Shown here: positions 39,452-48,190 of the stretch, in pieces
Layout: the number at the start of each line of letters is the position of its first letter
How positions within the stretch are numbered: the stretch's first letter is position 1
Source: a virus
DNA length: 64,000 nt
Reading direction: 5' to 3' (one strand)
Virus record (IMG/VR): IMGVR_UViG_3300049846_001128
Location: 1 to 64,000 of that record
Translations under genes and position numbers: made by a program
Notes under the pieces: model-generated
Databases searched by the model: none
Told to the model about the DNA's origin: nothing
Seen by the model: only the letters and a program-made list of their open reading frames with translations

Positions 39452-42400
39452 ATGCCTAGCCTAACCGCAAGCCGTGGATTAATTACAAGTCCAAACGAGT
39501 TAGCTAGACCTGACGGAGCACTTGAAATAGCTGATAATGTTGTTATTGACTACGACAACACTATAGAACAACGTCGAGGTTTTGCTGAGTTTGGAGATGC
39601 TACTCCTGACGATGAGCAGATTAAACAATTATTAGTTTATAAAGGTAGGATATTAAGGCATTATGCCGATAAGCTTGCGTTTGACTCTACTGGTTCAGGA
39701 TCATTTGTAGAGTTTAATGGAAGTTATATGGAATTAGCCACTAAGCTTCGTATTAAATATCTAGAGTCTAACGGAAACCTATATTTCACAACAACAGAAG
39801 GGATTAAAAAAATCTCTGCTCTTTCAGCATCTGATTTCACATCTAACGCGGGATATATCACAAACGCTGGTGGAGTTAAGGCTGTAGGATTAGAAGGTAA
39901 AATAAAACCAGAGGCATCTGGGTGGCTTCCGGCTCAGTCAAAAGTTGGCTACAGGATTGCTTGGGGAATAAAAGATGCTAATAATAACGTAATACGTGGT
40001 GTCCCAAGCTCTAGATTAGTTATTACAAACAGCTCTAGTGATGTAAATATTGGTGAGAGATTTACTGTTACAGTATTGAATCATGCTGGTATTTCAGACT
40101 CTGACTATTTTACTTTTGACACTCCTTCAAACAAGTTTGCTTTGTGGTTTGATAAAACAGGTTCTGCTACAGCTCCTGTTGCTGCTGAACTTCTTAATCG
40201 CTCTCTCTATAAGGTTGACATTAAAAACTTAACCCTCGACAACGATGTAGCTGCTCAAATTGCAGCAGTTTTATCAACTATATCAGATATTAGCGTTGAG
40301 ATCAGTACGAATGAAGTAACTGTCAGCAACGTAGATGGTGGGGATGTTTTAGACGCGTCAAACGGTACTTTAGACCCTGCTGACGTAATAGTATCTACAA
40401 TATATAACGGACAGACTGCGGTGGGTACTCCTGCTAATGTGCAGTTGACCTTCACAGTGCCTTACGGTGTTGATTCTGACTTATATTTCTATGAGGTTTA
40501 TAGAACGGCAGTCACAACAGTAACAACTGGCGTTACATTGTCCGATCTTGATCCGGGCGATGAGTGTCAAAAAGTTTACGAGTCAGGCGTTACTCAAGCT
40601 GAAATTACTGCAGGGTCTGTAGTGGTTGATGACATCACTCCAGATACTTTCAGGGAAGGCGGAGCTTACTTATATACAAATCCTGTTACAGGAGAAGGTA
40701 TATTACAAGCGAATGAAGCACCTCCTATTGCTAAAGATATTGCCTTGTTTAAAGGCTCTGTTTTCTATGCAAACACGAAAGAAAGACACAGAAACCAGAT
40801 AAACCTATTGTCAGTGTCTGACTTTATTTCAGGAAGCTCCAAAATACATATAGGTAATTCAAACGGAGTAAGAACGTACACATTTAGAGGCATTGCTGAG
40901 GTTTTGGATTTTACAGTTAAGCCCAAATCTGAAACGGTTGGAAATAGCTATGCTATCATTAACTCAGCTCAAGATAGGATTAAGTATAAAATATGGTTTG
41001 ATAAAGGTGAGATTTACCATACGTTTAACTCAACAACAGATGTTGATGATGCAACAGAAACCATCACCGTTGTTAATCATGGTTTCGCTGACGGGGACTC
41101 TGTTATAGCAGGAGGTGTTTTACCTACGGGATTAACCTCTGGTAATACTTACTATGTTATAAACAGAACCGCTAACACATTTCAACTATCTTCTATGGTT
41201 GGAGGGCTAGCTATAGATTTGACTGATGTGGTGGGAAATGGTACACTGACCCACCTCCCTATCGAACCTGTGGTAGCAGACACTATATCTCTTAGAGTAG
41301 CTCTGGAAACATACCCTGATACGCTTCAAGGCTCTGCAGACGCTTTTGTTGATGCTTTTTTTGACATATCTGATTTCAGTCCAGAAGATCAAGGCTCTGG
41401 GTTGGTAAGAGTTTTCAACACAGACAACGGAGCATCTACTGACCCATCAGAATCCACCCCTGCTTCTAGCTGGACTATTAGTGTAAACACTCAAGGAGCT
41501 GGAGAAGACGCTGGCTTAGGCTATGTGTTATTGTCAGGATTATCCTCTGTTGGTCAATCTGTTGAGGACACAGCTCGCTCTCTTGAGAGAGTCATAAACA
41601 AAGACCCTAATAGTTCGGTAAATGCATTTTACTTATCAGGTCCAACAGACCTTCCCGGTATTCTTCTCTTAGAGGCAAGAAGCTTGTCAGACACTGCGTT
41701 TTATGTGGCAGTTAACGACTCTACTATTTCAGATAAATGGAACCCTTCATTACCACTCTCTGCTACTATAACTGATATTCAAATAGTAGGAAACTTGTTC
41801 ACTACCAGCTCCGCTCATAACTTCTCTACCGGAGATAAAGTTTACATTAACGACAATCCAAACGGTACTTCAGTGGAGTTTTCAGGAGTGTATACAGTAG
41901 CTACTACTCCAAGTGCTACAGAATTTACACTCGCTTCAATTACTGTAACAATAAACCAATCTGCTATTAGTGGACTAGTGTTTGAAACAACAGTAGCTTC
42001 TGATAACTCTGCAAATCAGAACAGGGTTTATTTCTCTAAACCTTACCAGCCTGAAGCTGTGCCTTTGGTTAATTACATAGACATTGGACCTAAAGATAAA
42101 GCCATTCAGAGAATATTGGCTCTGAGAGACTCTTTAATTGTTCTAAAAGAAGAAGGTGTTTACTTAATATCAGGTCCATCTGCTCCGGATTTTTCAGTAA
42201 GGCTTGTAGATAGCTCGGCTTTAACACTGGCTCCAGACACGGCTGTTAACCTTAACAATCTTATATATGTCTTAACAACTCAAGGAGTAGTCACAGTCTC
42301 TGAAACTGGAGTTGGAGTATTATCTAGAAATATCGAGAACAAAATTCAAGAAATTGCAAACTCTAAATATGACTACAAGCTTACCAGCTGGGGAGTGGCA

Positions 42401-43504
42401 TCAGAGTCGGATCGTTGCTACATCATCTGGCTACCTTCTAAGCCATCGGACACTGTTGCAACACAGGCGTTTAGATATAACACGTTTACTCGAGCGTGGA
42501 CTAGATGGACAAAACCGGCTAATTGTGGTCTAGTAAATCTCGAAGACGATAAGATTTATTTAGGAGATGCTTCTGGCAGATATTATGTACTAAGGGAAAG
42601 AAAAAATCTTGAACGACAGGACTACGCTGATCGCGACTTTACGCTCCAGCTACCGACTGAATTCGTGAATGGTACAACTTATGATATTTCCTCAGCTATT
42701 GAAATTGAGGCAGGGGATGTGTTAGTTCAAGAACAGTATGTAGACATTAACAAGTTCAACAGAATGTTAAAAAAGTTAGACAGAGAAGTTGCTTTGTCTG
42801 GAACCTATTTGAGTGAGCTTGAAATGGTTATTGGCGATAACATGGAAGTTTCAATACTTGCCTTGTGGAATAAACTCACCTCTGATGGAATTACGCTATC
42901 CCCTTTATCTGGAGGAAACACTGCAGTTCAACTACAAACTGACTTCAACTCCATAGTGTCAGTTTTAAACGATCCACTGTCAATAACTGGAGCTAAGGAC
43001 TATAAAACAGCCGATGATTTGCTAGTTTACGAAACTCTAATCTTGGACGTTAATATTCCTGCAAATCAAGTCACGGTAAAATTCAGCACTAACTTTCTAG
43101 TTGGAAACGTGCAAGTGTTTAAAGCCATTAAGAGTAAAGTTCAGTATGTTCCTCAGCATTTTGGAAAGCCTGAAACTACTAAGCAAATATCGGAAGGTAC
43201 GTTTATATTTGACCAGACAAACTTCTGGGGAGGAACTGTTGGTTACTCAACAGACAGGTCTTATGACTTCTCCAGCATAAGCTTCACAGAGAAAGGACCG
43301 GGAAACTGGGCTGGCTTTGACTGGGGTAGTGCAGTCTGGGGAGGTGGAGGTAATGAAGTACCTGTTAGAGTTTTTGTGCCAAGAGAGAAGACTCGTTGCC
43401 GATATATTCATATCCAGTTCATGCACAGTAATGCAAGAGAGAAGTGGAGACTGTTAGGAGTATCTCTGGAACCTAGAGAAGTTTCTCCACGAGGGTACAG
43501 ATAA
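39452..43504 (+). CDS. Tail hub/stabilisation protein, P22 gp10-like, 1350 aa
   Basis: Starts R-G-L-I-T-S-P-N-E-L-A-R-P-D-G-A-L-E-I-A-D-N-V-V, typical of P22 gp10-like podophage tail proteins. A repetitive beta-propeller-like region follows, with R-V-Y-F-S-K-P (about 850), I-L-A-L-R-D-S-L-I-V-L-K-E-E-G-V-Y (about 885) and V-Y-V-L-T-T-Q-G-V-type strands. Two inserted H-G-F-A-D-G-D-S-V / H-N-F-S-T-G-D-K-V beta modules make it much larger than gp10 (about 470 aa). Confidence 0.75.
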   Translation: MPSLTASRGLITSPNELARPDGALEIADNVVIDYDNTIEQRRGFAEFGDATPDDEQIKQLLVYKGRILRHYADKLAFDSTGSGSFVEFNGSYMELATKLRIKYLESNGNLYFTTTEGIKKISALSASDFTSNAGYITNAGGVKAVGLEGKIKPEASGWLPAQSKVGYRIAWGIKDANNNVIRGVPSSRLVITNSSSDVNIGERFTVTVLNHAGISDSDYFTFDTPSNKFALWFDKTGSATAPVAAELLNRSLYKVDIKNLTLDNDVAAQIAAVLSTISDISVEISTNEVTVSNVDGGDVLDASNGTLDPADVIVSTIYNGQTAVGTPANVQLTFTVPYGVDSDLYFYEVYRTAVTTVTTGVTLSDLDPGDECQKVYESGVTQAEITAGSVVVDDITPDTFREGGAYLYTNPVTGEGILQANEAPPIAKDIALFKGSVFYANTKERHRNQINLLSVSDFISGSSKIHIGNSNGVRTYTFRGIAEVLDFTVKPKSETVGNSYAIINSAQDRIKYKIWFDKGEIYHTFNSTTDVDDATETITVVNHGFADGDSVIAGGVLPTGLTSGNTYYVINRTANTFQLSSMVGGLAIDLTDVVGNGTLTHLPIEPVVADTISLRVALETYPDTLQGSADAFVDAFFDISDFSPEDQGSGLVRVFNTDNGASTDPSESTPASSWTISVNTQGAGEDAGLGYVLLSGLSSVGQSVEDTARSLERVINKDPNSSVNAFYLSGPTDLPGILLLEARSLSDTAFYVAVNDSTISDKWNPSLPLSATITDIQIVGNLFTTSSAHNFSTGDKVYINDNPNGTSVEFSGVYTVATTPSATEFTLASITVTINQSAISGLVFETTVASDNSANQNRVYFSKPYQPEAVPLVNYIDIGPKDKAIQRILALRDSLIVLKEEGVYLISGPSAPDFSVRLVDSSALTLAPDTAVNLNNLIYVLTTQGVVTVSETGVGVLSRNIENKIQEIANSKYDYKLTSWGVASESDRCYIIWLPSKPSDTVATQAFRYNTFTRAWTRWTKPANCGLVNLEDDKIYLGDASGRYYVLRERKNLERQDYADRDFTLQLPTEFVNGTTYDISSAIEIEAGDVLVQEQYVDINKFNRMLKKLDREVALSGTYLSELEMVIGDNMEVSILALWNKLTSDGITLSPLSGGNTAVQLQTDFNSIVSVLNDPLSITGAKDYKTADDLLVYETLILDVNIPANQVTVKFSTNFLVGNVQVFKAIKSKVQYVPQHFGKPETTKQISEGTFIFDQTNFWGGTVGYSTDRSYDFSSISFTEKGPGNWAGFDWGSAVWGGGGNEVPVRVFVPREKTRCRYIHIQFMHSNAREKWRLLGVSLEPREVSPRGYR

Positions 43505-43914
43505 TGGCTAAGCTCTCCGACATTAGAAGAATTATACCAGAAGACTTTGCAAAAGAAGACAGAGATGCTGCTGAGAAAATAGCTGGCTCTTATAACGAGT
43601 TCGCTGACGAGGTTTATCAGCTTATAAACGGGAACTTAGACTTTTCCAATCTGGCAAGAAACAAAGTAACTGTTGATGTTACTTTTAAAACAGATGGCAC
43701 ACCCAACGTTCCAACAAATATTGGAACAACACTGTCTTCAGTCTCCATGATTCACATTGGGAATGTTCAAAACATGACCAATTCATCCGAGAGACTTACG
43801 TCCACTCCTTTTATATCGTGGACTTTTATAGGCAGTGGCATTGTTAAGCTCAATTATGGCATTGGATTTACAGCTGGAAGAAAATATAGGTTAACGCTTG
43901 AGCTGGTTAAATAA
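43504..43914 (+). CDS. Small virion protein, 136 aa
   Basis: TAATG overlap with the tail gene. Helical start with D-F-A-K-E-D-R-D-A-A-E-K, then a beta-sandwich C-terminal half (V-T-V-D-V-T-F-K and G-S-G-I-V-K-L). Likely a tail component. Confidence 0.6.
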   Translation: MAKLSDIRRIIPEDFAKEDRDAAEKIAGSYNEFADEVYQLINGNLDFSNLARNKVTVDVTFKTDGTPNVPTNIGTTLSSVSMIHIGNVQNMTNSSERLTSTPFISWTFIGSGIVKLNYGIGFTAGRKYRLTLELVK

Positions 43915-44257
43915 GCAATTTTAGACATAGCTTTACTTATACAGAACAATTGTTCCTTGAAAGTAAAACCAGTCGCTTGCGAGCAAATTGGGCGAAAGGC
44001 TTGGGCTTTTAACCTAAATTTCTCTCTTCTTCAGTGGTCCAAGTTAGAAGTAACACTGATACTAGCTGGCTTTCCGCTGGGTACTTAGTGGCTTTGCGAC
44101 ACCCAGATGACTATTTCGTTTCCTACGCCGGGTCATACATCGGATTCACTTGTAAATCCTCTATTTCACGGTCCAAACTAGCGAAGATAAGTCCTTGATT
44201 TCTCAAAGACTCTAATAGTATAAAGTATTTGGTAGCTTTTGTCAATAGAAATAGTAA
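43915..44257. other. Non-coding structured gap with opposing promoter
   Basis: No gene with a ribosome site in about 340 bp. It contains a perfect 12-bp palindrome GAACAATTGTTC (43944-43955) and a CTGGGT/ACCCAG hairpin (44077-44082 with 44101-44106). A minus-strand sigma70 promoter (44217-44245) fires leftward into it. A 27-codon TTG-started minus-strand frame (44123-44206) begins almost at the predicted start point and lacks a ribosome site. Confidence 0.5.
44217..44245 (-). promoter_or_regulatory. sigma70 promoter, minus strand, inside the late region
   Basis: TTGACA (44240-44245), a 17-bp spacer and TATACT (44217-44222), antisense to the late genes and 12 bp from the late motif that fires the other way. 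Confidence 0.7.
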
Positions 44258-44279
44258 ATTAGCAACCTTATAGTGTAGG
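44258..44279 (+). promoter_or_regulatory. CAACCTTAT-class promoter motif, copy 8
   Basis: ATTAGCAACCTTATAGTGTA followed by GGTGAGGG and the ATG at 44290. Confidence 0.72.
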
Positions 44280-44289
44280 TGAGGGCATA

Positions 44290-46887
44290 ATGGCATATCT
44301 ACAAGATGACGAACAAGACGAGAACGCGCAAGGGTTAAATCAAACCTTAGCACCTAGTCAAACAGCTCAGCCTGAACAAGAGCAACAACCTGCTCAACCT
44401 CAGCAAACATCGCAACCCGCCACTATCGGGTCTTCCGCTAGTCCTACCACACAAGCATCAAGCTCCCCAACACAAGTTAATCAAAAGGCTGGATCAGGTA
44501 CTTTTACTAATCTTAAGAAATATTTACAAGCTAATCAGGGTAATAGAATTGCTTCTGCTGCAACTCAAAAAGTTGCCAATTTAGGAACTGGGGCGCAAAG
44601 AGGTATTCAAACCGCTCAAACTGGTTTCGGTCAGAAGGTTGAACAAGGTACTTTAAAAGACAGGCAAAAAGCTGTTCAAGACGTTACTGCCACAACTCAA
44701 GCCGCTCGTCAAGTTCAAGCTCAACAGCCTCAACAACAGCAAGGAGTTTTAGACGTTAACACTCCGACTGCCAATGCTGCTGCCACTGCCGCTCCAGCTC
44801 CTACACCTCAAGTGACTCAACCACAGTACTTAACTGATGAGCAAAAAAATCGTTTTGCTGAGGTTATTAACGCACAATACGAAGGACCGGAATCTATTCG
44901 ACAAGCTGGGCTTTTACAACCAGCTCTAGAGAGAGTGCAGGAAGCAAGTCGTCAAATAAGAAACACGCAATCTACTCAAGGTCGTGAAGAGTTACTCAGA
45001 TCAATGTTTGCCAAGAACCGAGACTACACTCAAGGTCAAAGCAAGCTAGACGCGTTACTTCTCAACACTTCTCAGCAGGGTGTGAATCAGTTACAACAGG
45101 CTGCAAAAGCTGGAGGAAATCTTCAACAGCAGCTTCAACAGGCTGAGAATCTGTCCCAAAACTTGGCGAAAAATCGTGCTCAGGAAATTGCTGGAATTCG
45201 CGAACAAGCTAGGAATGTTTTTACTGGCGAAAGAACTGCCGAAGAGCAAGCCACTGAGCAAAGAATTACAGACCTTATCGAAACTCCAGCAAAAGACGAG
45301 GGCGGAAATCCAATACCTAAGCTCGATGCTAAAGGAAATGCTGTACTAGACCCTGAAGGGAAACCTGTATATCTAACAGAATGGGAAAGACTTCCTGAGC
45401 ATTTTCGTCAATCCTTGATGAATAAAAGTAAGTCCAACAAAGTTATCAAAGCCGAACAGATAGCAGGTCTTAAAGAGCAATATGCACCGCAGATACAAGC
45501 GTATAATGCAGCTAAAGTAAACGTAGATAATTTGCAGAAACAGGCAAGCGATTTAAATCGCAGAATAGTTCAGGCTAGTTTTAAGATTTCAGAAGATAAT
45601 GCAAATGGCGGCCCCATTGATTCAGCAGCCGAGAGGAAGTTCTTAGAAAAAGCTGCTCCAAATTTGGAAAAACTTAAGCAGCAATTAAATCAAAGTAAGA
45701 AAGAGCTATTGTCTATTGAAAAATCACCTGAGTATAAACAATATCAAGCTCAGGTAGCTCAAGCTAATAAAATGAACATGAATCAGTGGGTGCTTTCTCC
45801 AGAAGAGGCGGCAATTCTTGGCGTTGCTTCAGGTGAAGGCTTGTATAACATGCGCCCAGATGACATTCGCACAGTTCAGGCTGAGCGTGAAAAATTAATC
45901 ACTCAGGATGAATTTGCCAGACAACAAGCTCTGGCTCAATTAGCTGGACTTGACGCTGCAAAATTACTACAAAAAGATTTAAAGTATAAAGATCAATCAA
46001 AAGCAGGAACTCAGAATTTAATGAGTGCCTTAGATACTGAAGCGTTTAGAAACCAGCTCAATGAAGCCCAAAGACTTTTTGAAGAAAGCGCAGAAGGAGC
46101 AACTCTAACAGGAGTCGGTAAGAAGAAAGTATCTCGCGGAAATATGTTTGGTAAGAAAACAAAGACTTACAAAGCTCAAGTTAAAGGCAATGTTGCTGAC
46201 ATGCTTAAACAAGCTGGTTACGATATTGACAAGATTGACCCCGGACAAGCTCAATCAATCCTAACAGATGAAGACATGCTTAGCCGATTTCTCGGAGCCA
46301 CAGACACACAAAGAGCGGAACAGGGAAATGTAGGTTTTAGCGGAGCTGAAGGTTCCGTAACAGGAGCTGGTGTAGGCACAACAGTAGGCTCTGCCGTACC
46401 GGGAGTTGGGACAGGAATCGGAGCTGCAATTGGGGCAGGAGTGGGTGGAGCTGTTGGAACTAATAGTAGTCTTGACAATCTGCAATATACATCAGACATG
46501 CTCAAAGAACTTGAAGAAAAGTTTGGAATTAAAGGAGCTGGAGCGATAGGTCAAGCTATTCAAACAGGAAGATCAAAAGCTGGGGATTTAGCCGGAACTT
46601 ACTTACAATTAAATCCATTCACTAATGTTGTGGATGATGTTGGTAAGAAATTAGGGCTTGGTTCTTTATCGAGTGGAATTGCTGGAGCCATCGGTGGAAT
46701 TGATACTGGAGCTATGAAAGCCTACGGAAGTGCTATTGCCAAAAGAAACGCCATTATGGATTTAGAGAAGAAGTACGCCAATTATTTGAAAGGTCAAGGT
46801 TTTGCAAATCGTGCCAATATCGCAGACACCGAGACAACTCGCGCTAGAACCCAAGCACTTCTTGATTTATTAAGCAGGAAGGGTTAA
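44290..46887 (+). CDS. Probable internal virion/ejection protein, 865 aa
   Basis: Gln- and Pro-rich disordered N-terminus (about 1-180), long helical middle, then a Gly-zipper (about 675-720: G-V-G-T-T-V-G-S and I-G-A-A-I-G-A-G-V-G-G) that could enter a membrane. In podophages such proteins sit inside the head and are ejected to form a channel for DNA. Assignment rests on composition and position. Confidence 0.6.
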   Translation: MAYLQDDEQDENAQGLNQTLAPSQTAQPEQEQQPAQPQQTSQPATIGSSASPTTQASSSPTQVNQKAGSGTFTNLKKYLQANQGNRIASAATQKVANLGTGAQRGIQTAQTGFGQKVEQGTLKDRQKAVQDVTATTQAARQVQAQQPQQQQGVLDVNTPTANAAATAAPAPTPQVTQPQYLTDEQKNRFAEVINAQYEGPESIRQAGLLQPALERVQEASRQIRNTQSTQGREELLRSMFAKNRDYTQGQSKLDALLLNTSQQGVNQLQQAAKAGGNLQQQLQQAENLSQNLAKNRAQEIAGIREQARNVFTGERTAEEQATEQRITDLIETPAKDEGGNPIPKLDAKGNAVLDPEGKPVYLTEWERLPEHFRQSLMNKSKSNKVIKAEQIAGLKEQYAPQIQAYNAAKVNVDNLQKQASDLNRRIVQASFKISEDNANGGPIDSAAERKFLEKAAPNLEKLKQQLNQSKKELLSIEKSPEYKQYQAQVAQANKMNMNQWVLSPEEAAILGVASGEGLYNMRPDDIRTVQAEREKLITQDEFARQQALAQLAGLDAAKLLQKDLKYKDQSKAGTQNLMSALDTEAFRNQLNEAQRLFEESAEGATLTGVGKKKVSRGNMFGKKTKTYKAQVKGNVADMLKQAGYDIDKIDPGQAQSILTDEDMLSRFLGATDTQRAEQGNVGFSGAEGSVTGAGVGTTVGSAVPGVGTGIGAAIGAGVGGAVGTNSSLDNLQYTSDMLKELEEKFGIKGAGAIGQAIQTGRSKAGDLAGTYLQLNPFTNVVDDVGKKLGLGSLSSGIAGAIGGIDTGAMKAYGSAIAKRNAIMDLEKKYANYLKGQGFANRANIADTETTRARTQALLDLLSRKG

Positions 46888-46890
46888 GTC

Positions 46891-47253
46891 GTGAAGAATC
46901 CTTCACTCTACGCTGATTTTGTTAAAGAGACAGTTGGTTGGGAAACTTTAGAAGATTCTAACAGTTTTGTAACCTATGAAATACAGAAGATTAAAGGTAT
47001 TCACAACCTTAAAGTTATAGAAATGTTCATCTCCAAAGAAGCCCGTGGACAAAGAAAATGGGAAGATTTGATGGACAAGATTGAGCAAGTTGCCAAAGAG
47101 AATGAGTGTAAAACTATTTCTGCCCAAATCTCTAAAAGCACTAGCGAATTTACGCAGCAAAGAACTGCACACTTATGCAGACTTAACGGAATGCAAAAAA
47201 CATACGAAGATATTTACCAAATTATCTACAGTAGAGGAATAAGAAATGAGTAA
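46891..47253 (+). CDS. GNAT acetyltransferase-like protein, 120 aa
   Basis: GTG start. L-K-V-I-E-M-F-I-S-K-E-A-R-G-Q resembles GNAT motif A (R/Q-x-x-G-x-G/A acetyl-CoA loop), then a helix and an Arg-rich R-T-A-H-L-C-R-L-N-G-M. The loop is degenerate (R-G-Q-R-K-W), so activity is doubtful. Found beside ejection genes in other podophages as I recall. Confidence 0.55.
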   Translation: MKNPSLYADFVKETVGWETLEDSNSFVTYEIQKIKGIHNLKVIEMFISKEARGQRKWEDLMDKIEQVAKENECKTISAQISKSTSEFTQQRTAHLCRLNGMQKTYEDIYQIIYSRGIRNE

Positions 47254-48109
47254 GAACGCCGGAAAATCGGAAATGTCAGAATCAAATGACTTAATGCGAG
47301 CAAACATTGCCCGTCTTGAAGCCATTGGAATTCCAACCATTGAGGCGCAAAAAATAGCACTTCAAAACCCTGAATTAGTTGAGCCATTAATCGCTGAACA
47401 GCTTGGTGCTTCTGCAATGCAAGACGTTCAAATGGACCCTCGCCTTATGGCGGCTCAACGAGCTGCTTTGGACGAAATGACTGGGTTAGGGCAGACAGGT
47501 CTTGGTGCTGAGGATAGAACTGCTTTTAACCAGCTAAGAAGACAAGCCGCAGCCGCTGCTGAGGCTCAACAAGCTTCTACCTTGCAAGAAATGGCTTCTC
47601 GTGGTATGCTCGACTCTGGTGCAAATCTTGCAGCTCAGTTAGCAGCAGGACAAGCTCAGGCTGACAGAATGAGTCAGGAAGGTGATAGAATTGCAGCTTC
47701 TGCCGCTGAGGCAAGAAGAGCAGCTTTAGGACAGCAAGCAAATATGGCAAGTCAAATGTCAGCTCAAGACATTGGCTTAAAAACAGGCAAGGCTTCAGCA
47801 GCTGACACTATTGCTCAGTTTAATGCTCAGCAAAGAGCCGGTGTAGGCGCAGCTAATAAAGCGTACGAGCAGCAAAGAGCCAACCAACTTGCAGGTCTTA
47901 GACAGCAAGAGGAAATACATAACAGAGGACTTGTTCAGCAGCAGTTCCAAAATAAGATTCAAAAAGCTGGGGGAGTTGCTCAGCAGCAAAGCCAAATGGC
48001 TGCTAATCTTCAGAACCAAGCAGCTGCAGCTCAACAGGCTCAGCAAGCAATGACTTCTGGATTATTAAACCTTGGCGGAACTTTAGGAGCCGCAGCTATA
48101 AAAAAGTAG
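47246..48109 (+). CDS. Ala/Gln-rich internal virion protein, 287 aa (zero frame)
   Basis: Almost all predicted helix, rich in Ala and Gln, like podophage ejection proteins. The zero frame ends A-A-A-I-K-K at the slippery sequence A AAA AAG before the TAG at 48107. A -1 frame extends the protein by 27 residues to 48189 (314 aa), stopping one base before the next gene. Overlaps the GNAT-like gene by 8 bp. Confidence 0.7.
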   Translation: MSKNAGKSEMSESNDLMRANIARLEAIGIPTIEAQKIALQNPELVEPLIAEQLGASAMQDVQMDPRLMAAQRAALDEMTGLGQTGLGAEDRTAFNQLRRQAAAAAEAQQASTLQEMASRGMLDSGANLAAQLAAGQAQADRMSQEGDRIAASAAEARRAALGQQANMASQMSAQDIGLKTGKASAADTIAQFNAQQRAGVGAANKAYEQQRANQLAGLRQQEEIHNRGLVQQQFQNKIQKAGGVAQQQSQMAANLQNQAAAAQQAQQAMTSGLLNLGGTLGAAAIKK

Positions 48110-48189
48110 ATAGCAGTGGTCCAGACGCAGCTGGTGGAACTACTGCATACAGCACAGATTATTTAAACGGTAATACAGGAAAATATTAG
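48098..48189 (+). other. Candidate programmed -1 frameshift site and extension
   Basis: Slippery heptamer A AAA AAG (48100-48106), then an 8-nt spacer and a stem-loop at 48115-48144 (AGTGGTCCA pairing with TGGAACTACT, one bulged A). The -1 frame reads V-D-S-S-G-P-D-A-A-G-G-T-T and continues to TAG at 48187-48189, filling the gap to the ATG at 48191. Confidence 0.62.
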
Positions 48190-48190
48190 C

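Noticed and set aside
44123-44353. 76-codon minus-strand frame opposite the late promoter
   Set aside because: Its start lies upstream of the minus-strand promoter that could transcribe it, and the shorter form has no ribosome site.
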